Assembly (NCBI GenBank): GCA_025060055.1
Contig: JANXCK010000098.1
Span: forward strand, 1-10,496
DNA from: Fimbriimonadales bacterium
GTDB taxonomy: Bacteria > Armatimonadota > Fimbriimonadia > Fimbriimonadales > GBS-DC
Direction: 5' to 3'
DNA length: 10,496 nucleotides
Position numbers and translations under genes: made by a program. Under the pieces are notes generated by a model. That model saw nothing but the letters and a program-made list of their open reading frames with translations. It did no database searches and had not been told where the DNA came from. Shown piece by piece: positions 6,068-10,496 of this stretch. How positions within the stretch are numbered: position 1 is the first letter of the stretch; each line of letters begins with the position of its first letter.

Positions 6068-6682
6068 CTACTCCTGCGCGCCGCCGAACAAGTCGCTCAC
6101 AGGGATTGCCCAATCAGGCGCGAACAGCGGCGTAATAACTTCGTCCAGCGTGTAGTAGCGCACAGCTTTGTACGCATCACCAGCTGGCTCTCGGTAGACT
6201 TCCGACCGTCGGTCTTGCAGGTTCACAATCCAGTACTCTGGGATACCTCCCTGAGCATACAGTCGCAACTTTAGCGTCTGGTCTTTCGGTAGTGAGGCGT
6301 AAGCAATTTCAACCATCAGCAGGGCAGTCGTAGGGTGCTGCGCGAGGTAGTCACGCGGGCGTCCTGGCACAATCGCAAGGTCGGGGACTAACTCATTTTC
6401 GCCCAAGCGCAAGGGCTTTTCAACACGCGCATGCCAAGCTGCGGTGTCGCGTCGGATGAACTGATACGCAATCTCGGAGCCTATACTCGCATGCTCAGGT
6501 CCTTCAGGAGTCATAGGGTAAATATCTCCTTCAATCAGTTCATATTTGCGTTCGTCGTCGAAAAACCCCAGCTCGCCCAGCCTGCGAAACATTTCGGGCG
6601 TGAAATACAGCCGCTGCAGCGAGGGATGGGGCGCCGCAGTCTTCGCTACGGGCAGCTCAGTGAGCGTGGTGGTTGCGGACAT
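6068..6682 (-). CDS. Uma2-family (DUF820) putative endonuclease
   Basis: The 204-residue protein has the PD-(D/E)XK-like fold signature of the Uma2 family: YELIEGDIYPMTPEGPEHAS (E51), ENELVPDLAIV (D101), LLMVEIAYASLPKD (E125), a lysine in LKLRLYAQGG (K138) and GIPEYWIVNL. Uma2 proteins are predicted nucleases, abundant in cyanobacteria, Chloroflexi and Armatimonadota, often in many copies. Their biological role is not established, and links to mobile DNA or defence are only suggested. All the expected acidic/lysine residues are visible, so the fold is probably intact. On its strand TATACT (6695-6690) lies seven bases before the ATG, with no Shine-Dalgarno site, pointing to a leaderless transcript. 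It is divergent from the permease genes and convergent with the SpoIID-type gene. Confidence 0.88.
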   Translation of the reverse strand: MSATTTLTELPVAKTAAPHPSLQRLYFTPEMFRRLGELGFFDDERKYELIEGDIYPMTPEGPEHASIGSEIAYQFIRRDTAAWHARVEKPLRLGENELVPDLAIVPGRPRDYLAQHPTTALLMVEIAYASLPKDQTLKLRLYAQGGIPEYWIVNLQDRRSEVYREPAGDAYKAVRYYTLDEVITPLFAPDWAIPVSDLFGGAQE

Positions 6683-6689
6683 CGGTTGC

Positions 6690-6695
6690 AGTATA
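6690..6695 (-). promoter_or_regulatory. -10-like box directly before uma2
   Basis: TATACT on the minus strand ends seven bases before the uma2 start codon. No clear -35 is seen 16-18 bases farther upstream. If used, transcription would begin at or next to the ATG. Confidence 0.45.
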
Positions 6696-6743
6696 CCTCA
6701 ACGAGCGTAGGAGTTTCTGCAGTATGCGCGAATCCCGCCTCTG

Positions 6744-7775
6744 ATGTTCAGGGCGCGTCTCCTGCCTGCGTTGTTAGGCGCAGCGATTGTACTGACGGTG
6801 CTGACCGTGCTGGTTGCTGCAGCAGGCAAGCCCGTCGGCAAGAGTTTCCTGATTATTCTGCAGGGCGCGATAGGCTACCCGCGCACGGAAGCGTTCAGTC
6901 CAGCGGATGCGTGGGACGCTGTGCTGCACGATATGACGCTGTTGGTGCTAACGGGACTGTCGGTGGCGATTGCGCTGCAGGCAGGGCTGTTCAACATCGG
7001 CGCGGCGGGACAGCTTCTGGCTGGGGCACTTGCCGCCGCGTGGGTGGGGACACTGCAGGGCGTTCCGATGCATTCGCTCGTCGCACTGCTGGGGGGTATG
7101 GCAGCGGGCGCGCTGTGGGCGTTGGTTCCTGTGTGGCTCAAAGTGCGACGCGGTGCGCACGAAGTTATCTCTACGATTATGTTCAACTACATCGCGCTCT
7201 ACCTAACGCACTGGCTGGTCACGGAACGACTGAAAGACCCTGCCAGCGACGCGCCGCAGACCGTTGCGATAGCGGAAGCGGCGCGGTTGCCCCTGCTGCG
7301 CGACGACTTGCTGCAGGCGAGCTGGGGGCTGGGAATCGCTGTTTTGGTGGCGTTGGCGCTGTGGCTGGTGCTGTATCGCACGGTGTGGGGCTACGAGGTG
7401 CGTGCCACCGGCGCGAACCGCGACGCCGCCGACGCTGCGGGCGTGCCGACTGCCCGTCGCATGGTCGAGGCGATGCTGCTTTCAGGCGCGCTGGCAGGAC
7501 TGGCAGGCGCCGTGGAGGTGTGCGGAACGCAGTACCGTTTCTTCGAGGGCTTCCCCAGCGAGTACGGCTTCGATGGGATTGCCGTTGCCTTGCTGGCGGG
7601 CAATCATCCTGCGCTCACGCTGGTCTCTGGATGGCTCATGAGCGCGCTGCGCAGTGGCACTTATCACCTGCACGCGGAAACGGGCGCACCGAAAGAAATC
7701 GCCACTGTGCTGCAAGCCGTGCTGATTCTGTATGTCGCTGCCGTCTACTTGCGCAGGCGGCGCATCGAGACCTAA
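6744..7775 (+). CDS. ABC transporter permease, nucleoside/simple-sugar type (NupP/YufP-like)
   Basis: This 343-residue, very hydrophobic protein is an inner-membrane permease of the branched-chain/ribose-type family used by BMP-dependent nucleoside importers. It shows the typical LQAGLFNIGAAGQLLAGALA segment (about residues 74-94), GAHEVISTIMFNYIALYLTH after a basic loop (WLKVRRGAHE), and the cytoplasmic loop RTVWGYEVRATGANRDAADA, the expected contact with the ATPase. FEGFPSEYGFDGIAVALLAG is also family-typical. The start ATG 6744 overlaps by one base the stop of a six-codon frame (MRESRL, 6724-6744). No Shine-Dalgarno site directly precedes it. It is the first gene after the divergent uma2, and no ATPase or substrate-binding protein gene precedes it, which is unusual. 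The substrate cannot be read from the sequence; guanosine/uridine-type nucleosides are the best guess from the family. Confidence 0.88.
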   Translation: MFRARLLPALLGAAIVLTVLTVLVAAAGKPVGKSFLIILQGAIGYPRTEAFSPADAWDAVLHDMTLLVLTGLSVAIALQAGLFNIGAAGQLLAGALAAAWVGTLQGVPMHSLVALLGGMAAGALWALVPVWLKVRRGAHEVISTIMFNYIALYLTHWLVTERLKDPASDAPQTVAIAEAARLPLLRDDLLQASWGLGIAVLVALALWLVLYRTVWGYEVRATGANRDAADAAGVPTARRMVEAMLLSGALAGLAGAVEVCGTQYRFFEGFPSEYGFDGIAVALLAGNHPALTLVSGWLMSALRSGTYHLHAETGAPKEIATVLQAVLILYVAAVYLRRRRIET

Positions 7776-7986
7776 TGTCGCACGGACTGTTAGTCCGTGC
7801 CACGCGGTGTGGTGTAGCGTCGGTGTCCCGCCGACGGTTCGTCCGCGAGACGCGGACGCTACGATGGCGTCGGTGTCCCGCTGGCGAGTCGTCCGTGAGA
7901 CGCGGACGCTACGATGGCGTCGGTGTCCCGCCGACGGTTCGTCCGCGAGACGCGGACGCTACGACAGTGTCGGCGTCCCCGCCGAT
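7776..7986 (+). repeat. Intra-operon array: one hairpin plus three 50-bp tandem palindromic repeats
   Basis: Right after the first permease, GCACGGACT-GTT-AGTCCGTGC (7780-7800) forms a perfect 9-bp hairpin. Three contiguous 50-bp units follow (7815-7864, 7865-7914, 7915-7964) and half of a fourth (7965-7986). Each unit has two hairpins: GTCGGTG-TCC-CGCCGAC (7819-7835 in unit 1) and CGTCCGCG-AGA-CGCGGACG (7840-7858). Unit 2 differs at several stem positions, yet each change leaves a G-U pair in the sense RNA. The same element occurs at 2393-2463. There are no spacers of unique sequence, so it is not a CRISPR. No gene is supported in this 228-base gap. Confidence 0.9.
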
Positions 7987-8003
7987 AGCACAAAAAACAA
8001 ACG

Positions 8004-8930
8004 ATGAGCGAGCTGTTCGATGCGCAGTTAGTGGGCACGGCAATCCGACAAGCAACGCCGCTGATTCTGGCAGCGCTGGGCGGATTGATGAGCGAGCGCG
8101 TGGGCGTCATCAACATCGGGCTGGAGGGCAAAATCCTGATGGGCGCGTTCGCCGCGGCGTTGGGCACACTGCTCACAGGCTCGCCTCTCGTTGGTCTGAT
8201 TTGCGCCATCGTGGTGGGCTTGGCGCTCGCGCTGCTGCACGCTGTTGCCACGCAGGAGCTGCGTACAGACCACATCGTGAGCGGCGTGGCAATCAACCTG
8301 CTCGCGCTGGGGCTAAGCACTTACCTGTTCCGCCAGATTATCGTGCCGCGCGAGGAAGCGGGCGAGTCGTCTGTGGTGCGCATGTTCGGCGCGGCGTCGT
8401 TGGGGGGACTGGAGAACCTGCCAGGGCTGAACGCGCTGCTCAAAGACCAGAGCTGGCTCACGCTGTTTGCGCTGGTGCTGCCGTTTTTGCTGCTGGTTTT
8501 GCTTACGCGCACACGCTGGGGTCTGCGCGTGTATGCCGTCGGCAACGATTCGATCAAGGCGCGCACGATGGGCGTGCCTGTCAAGCGGTTGCGCTATCTG
8601 GGCGTGCTGTGGTCAGGCGTGCTGGCGAGCATGGCGGGCGCGTTCCTGGTGCTGGCAGCGACGGGGCAGTTCCGCGAGAATATGAGCGCAGGTAGGGGGT
8701 TCATCGCGCTGGCAGCGCTGATTTTCGGGCGATGGCATCCGTTGGGTGCGGCAGGCGCAGCGCTGGGGTTCGGCTTCTTCGAGGCGTTGCAGATGCGCCT
8801 GCAAGGACAGCCCGTGTTCGGCGTACAACTGCCGACTGACCTGCTGCTGATGCTGCCCTACCTGCTCACTGTGATTGCGCTGATGGGCTTACTGGGCAAG
8901 ATGAAACCGCCGTCGGACTTGGGGAACTAA
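8004..8930 (+). CDS. ABC transporter permease, second subunit (NupQ/YufQ-like)
   Basis: The 308-residue partner of the preceding permease belongs to the same membrane family but is the shorter type. It starts MSELFDAQLVGTAIRQATPL and has the hallmark SERVGVINIGLEGKILMGAF (about 30-49). TDHIVSGVAINLLALGLSTY comes next, then the ATPase-contact loop TRWGLRVYAVGNDSIKARTM, and AGRGFIALAALIFGRWHPLG near the C-terminus. The two permeases would form the heterodimeric channel of a BMP/NupA-dependent nucleoside importer. The start ATG at 8004 follows an A-rich stretch (CACAAAAAACAAACG) without a Shine-Dalgarno site, and the 228-base gap with palindromic repeats separates it from the first permease. Its stop overlaps the end of the convergent gene by four bases. 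Transporter type is secure, substrate is not. Confidence 0.9.
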   Translation: MSELFDAQLVGTAIRQATPLILAALGGLMSERVGVINIGLEGKILMGAFAAALGTLLTGSPLVGLICAIVVGLALALLHAVATQELRTDHIVSGVAINLLALGLSTYLFRQIIVPREEAGESSVVRMFGAASLGGLENLPGLNALLKDQSWLTLFALVLPFLLLVLLTRTRWGLRVYAVGNDSIKARTMGVPVKRLRYLGVLWSGVLASMAGAFLVLAATGQFRENMSAGRGFIALAALIFGRWHPLGAAGAALGFGFFEALQMRLQGQPVFGVQLPTDLLLMLPYLLTVIALMGLLGKMKPPSDLGN

Positions 8931-9766
8931 TCCTCCAACAGGTATAGCACCAAGCATTTGCACGCCCCACCCGACTTGATGAACTCGCTCATCGGCACTT
9001 CGTACACTGTGTAGCCGTGTTCCTCTAAGTAAAAGCGCAAAATCGGGCAACCTGCAGGCATCACCACATGCTTGCCAACCACCACCGAGTTGCAGGCGAA
9101 CCGAAGCGCCTCCTCTGGGCTGACGGGAATCGTCTCGAAATGTTGCTCAATCACGCGGCGGGCGTACCAGTCGAACGCTTCAGGGTAGTAGGCAACCAGT
9201 CGCCCGCCCAGCGGCAGGAAACAGGTGTCCAGGTGATACCAGCGGTCGTCCACCAGCTCCAGGCTCAGTGTCTCCAGCCCCGTTAGCTCACTCAGGTAGC
9301 GGTGGGCACAGATGTCGGTGCGTTTGCGGTAGCCTGCCACGATCAGGTCGCCCAGATAGAACGCATCCCCCTCGCCCTCGAAGGCGCAATCGGGCGGCAT
9401 GAGATAGACCTCGAAACCGTGCGCGCGGAAAAACTGCTCAAAATAGGGTTCCTCCACCTGCCGTTCGGGATGGCGGAAGCGCGACAGCACGATGCGCTTG
9501 CCCGGCAGGGGCAGTCCCGCGTTGGCGGTAAAGACCATATCGGGTGCTTCCTGCGCCTGCTCAATCAGCTCCACAGGCACGCCCACCTGCTCCGTCAATA
9601 TCTGATAGAGCTGCCGCCACTGTTGCCATGCCAGCCGCTTGTCGGGACGGTTGCTCAGGTGCATCCAGGCGTTGATTTCGTAGAGCAGATCATACGCACT
9701 GGGCGCACACATCAGTAATTGCGCTACGCGCGGCTTATTTGTCCCACCGATGGGCAGGGTCTGCAT
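8927..9766 (-). CDS. Dimethylargininase-like hydrolase (amidinotransferase fold)
   Basis: The 279-residue protein belongs to the guanidino-group-modifying superfamily that includes dimethylarginine dimethylaminohydrolase (makes citrulline from methylated arginine), arginine deiminase and related hydrolases. Motifs in order: PDMVFTANAGLPLPGKRIVL, with the substrate-binding acidic residue; FEGEGDAFYLGD; RWYHLDTCFLPLGG, with the catalytic histidine; and SGGACKCLVL near the C-terminus, whose second cysteine is the expected nucleophile. The core triad is complete. DDAH is the best match by size and motif style, but arginine or ornithine-type activities remain possible. The start is taken as the second of two adjacent ATGs (9766), because AGGAGG (9777-9772) is five bases before it and only two from the first. 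No arginine-pathway gene is next to it. Confidence 0.82.
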   Translation of the reverse strand: MQTLPIGGTNKPRVAQLLMCAPSAYDLLYEINAWMHLSNRPDKRLAWQQWRQLYQILTEQVGVPVELIEQAQEAPDMVFTANAGLPLPGKRIVLSRFRHPERQVEEPYFEQFFRAHGFEVYLMPPDCAFEGEGDAFYLGDLIVAGYRKRTDICAHRYLSELTGLETLSLELVDDRWYHLDTCFLPLGGRLVAYYPEAFDWYARRVIEQHFETIPVSPEEALRFACNSVVVGKHVVMPAGCPILRFYLEEHGYTVYEVPMSEFIKSGGACKCLVLYLLED

Positions 9767-9771
9767 CATTG

Positions 9772-9777
9772 CCTCCT
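9772..9777 (-). promoter_or_regulatory. Shine-Dalgarno site of the dimethylargininase-like gene
   Basis: AGGAGG on the minus strand is five bases from ATG 9766 and two from ATG 9769, favouring the second ATG. Confidence 0.7.
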
Positions 9778-9871
9778 GTTATCATTCCGCTTTGTCGGCG
9801 CGATGCCGATGCTACGGGACGGGCATTATCGGTATACGAATCGCGCCCACGCCAAGTTTCGGCAAGGGGGA

Positions 9872-9900
9872 TTATTCCATGTTTTGCGGATGGGTATACT
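9872..9900 (+). promoter_or_regulatory. Putative promoter of pyrR
   Basis: TATACT (9895-9900) lies 12 bases before the pyrR ATG; TTATTC (9872-9877) is a poor -35 at 17 bases. The leader would be only about six bases long, too short for a PyrR-type attenuator. The rest of the gap (9780-9870) holds a diverged GTCGGC..GCCGA palindrome and nothing else I can name. Confidence 0.4.
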
Positions 9901-9912
9901 CCCAAAGTGGGG

Positions 9913-10479
9913 ATGAGCGAGCGCGAGGAAGTGGTGGTGATGGACGCGGAGGATATGCGGCGCGCCATCACCCGAATTGCCCACGAGATTCTGGAGCGGA
10001 ATAAGGGGGCGCGCGATCTGGTGGTGATCGGCATCCAGCGGCGGGGCGTGCCCGTGGCGCGTCGGCTGGCGCTCGCGCTCTCTCAGATTGAGGGCACGGG
10101 CATCCCATGCGGGAGCATCGACATCACGCCCTTCCGCGACGACATTCGTCCCCGCCCCACCACGCTGACCCGCAGCCAGAGCGAGGTGCCCGTTGACATC
10201 AACGGCAAGCGTGTGATCCTCGTTGACGAGGTGATTCAGACGGGGCGCACGGTGCGCGCCGCGATGGACGCCATCATGCACATCGGACGCCCCGCATGCA
10301 TCCAGCTGGCGGTGCTGATCGATCGGGGGCATCGCGAGCTGCCTATTCGCCCCGACTATGTGGGTAAGAACTTGCCCACCAGCCGCGCCGAGTTCGTGCT
10401 GGTGGAGCTGATGGAACTGGAAGGGCGCGACCGCGTGGTGCTGCGCAAGCCGCGTGAGGCGCCCGCCAAACTGCCATAG
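9913..10479 (+). CDS. pyrR: PyrR, bifunctional pyr operon regulator / uracil phosphoribosyltransferase
   Basis: PyrR binds pyr mRNA in response to UMP/UTP and weakly makes UMP from uracil and PRPP. The 188-residue product, close to the usual ~180, has LVVIGIQRRGVPVARRLA (37-54), TPFRDDIRPRP (72-82), and the PRPP-binding loop VILVDEVIQTGRTVRAAMDA (101-120). It ends with the family's VLIDRGHRELPIRPDYVGKN and LPTSRAEFV. The catalytic and binding residues look complete. I choose ATG 9913 because the protein similarity begins just after it; a frame extending to 9739 reads non-conserved upstream DNA. GTGGGG directly before the ATG is not a proper Shine-Dalgarno site. Another gene follows after nine bases, as expected for the first gene of a pyrR-pyrB-pyrC type operon. 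Confidence 0.94.
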   Translation: MSEREEVVVMDAEDMRRAITRIAHEILERNKGARDLVVIGIQRRGVPVARRLALALSQIEGTGIPCGSIDITPFRDDIRPRPTTLTRSQSEVPVDINGKRVILVDEVIQTGRTVRAAMDAIMHIGRPACIQLAVLIDRGHRELPIRPDYVGKNLPTSRAEFVLVELMELEGRDRVVLRKPREAPAKLP

Positions 10480-10485
10480 GAGGTG
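10478..10485 (+). promoter_or_regulatory. Strong Shine-Dalgarno site for the next gene
   Basis: AGGAGGTG overlaps the pyrR stop codon (TAG 10477-10479), and its AGGAGG part is five bases before ATG 10489. It is by far the best ribosome binding site in the window. Confidence 0.75.
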
Positions 10486-10488
10486 GAG

Positions 10489-10496
10489 ATGCCTCA
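10489..10496 (+). CDS. Start of the gene after pyrR (cut by window edge; perhaps pyrB)
   Basis: Only ATG CCT CA is visible. The strong Shine-Dalgarno site and the nine-base distance from pyrR mark a real co-transcribed gene. That it is aspartate carbamoyltransferase (pyrB) is inferred only from the usual pyrR-pyrB order. Confidence 0.55.

Noticed and set aside
7815..7986. The regular tandem repeats as a CRISPR array.
   Set aside because: Units are contiguous 50-mers made of two palindromes each, with no unique spacers and no cas genes.
6431..8695. A very long plus-strand frame (754 codons) running through uma2 antisense, both permeases and the repeat array.
   Set aside because: The translation is Arg/Gly/Cys/Ala-rich with no recognisable motif, and it overlaps two clearly conserved permeases in another frame. 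It is an open frame by GC content.
9739..9912. An N-terminal extension of PyrR of 58 residues.
   Set aside because: The extension overlaps the divergent gene's start and the promoter region, and PyrR similarity begins only after ATG 9913.

Overview
The window looks like a chromosomal stretch of a GC-rich, probably thermophilic or environmental bacterium of the Armatimonadota type. Three things suggest this: a DUF1559 pseudopilin with the typical FTLIELLVVIAIIAILAAIL start, a HAF-repeat protein ending in a dockerin-like DVNGDGVVNDADL motif, and intergenic DNA packed with short GC-rich palindromes. The taxonomic call is inference; no rRNA or tRNA gene is present.

Layout, left to right. (1) 2-865: 3' part of polynucleotide phosphorylase (pnp), followed by a possible 51-residue small ORF. 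(2) 1030-2165: a toxin-antitoxin cluster. It holds an intact hicB-hicA pair on the minus strand, then on the plus strand a VapB-like antitoxin with only the first ~22 residues of its PIN toxin, then a second antitoxin with only the last ~25 residues of a PIN toxin. (3) 2166-2580: a chain of about 14 palindromes ending in a TATAAT box. (4) 2661-3077: an N-terminally truncated HAF/dockerin protein. (5) 3132-3790: a 5'-truncated IS4-type transposase (minus) whose 3' third is built almost only of G and T. (6) 3906-4805: DUF1559 pseudopilin, with a clear terminator after it. (7) 4881-6062: secreted SpoIID/LytB-domain protein, convergent with (8) 6068-6682, a Uma2-family nuclease-like protein. (9) 6744-8930: two permeases of a nucleoside/simple-sugar ABC transporter (NupP/NupQ type), separated by three 50-bp tandem repeats that each encode two hairpins. 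(10) 8927-9766: a dimethylargininase-like amidinotransferase-fold hydrolase (minus). (11) 9913-10479: pyrR, then a strong ribosome binding site and the first codons of the next gene, perhaps pyrB.

Functional links are modest. The permease pair and pyrR both concern nucleosides or pyrimidines, but no transporter ATPase or binding protein is in the window. Genes are tightly packed, with convergent genes overlapping or abutting by a few bases. Several genes (hicB, the second antitoxin, uma2, perhaps pyrR) have a -10-like box only 6-12 bases before the start codon and little or no Shine-Dalgarno sequence, suggesting leaderless or near-leaderless mRNAs.

The most interesting non-gene signal is the palindromic repeat DNA. 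Hairpin arms differ between copies by compensatory changes, and in the inter-permease array every stem substitution gives a G-U pair in the sense RNA, which suggests the repeats may act as RNA.
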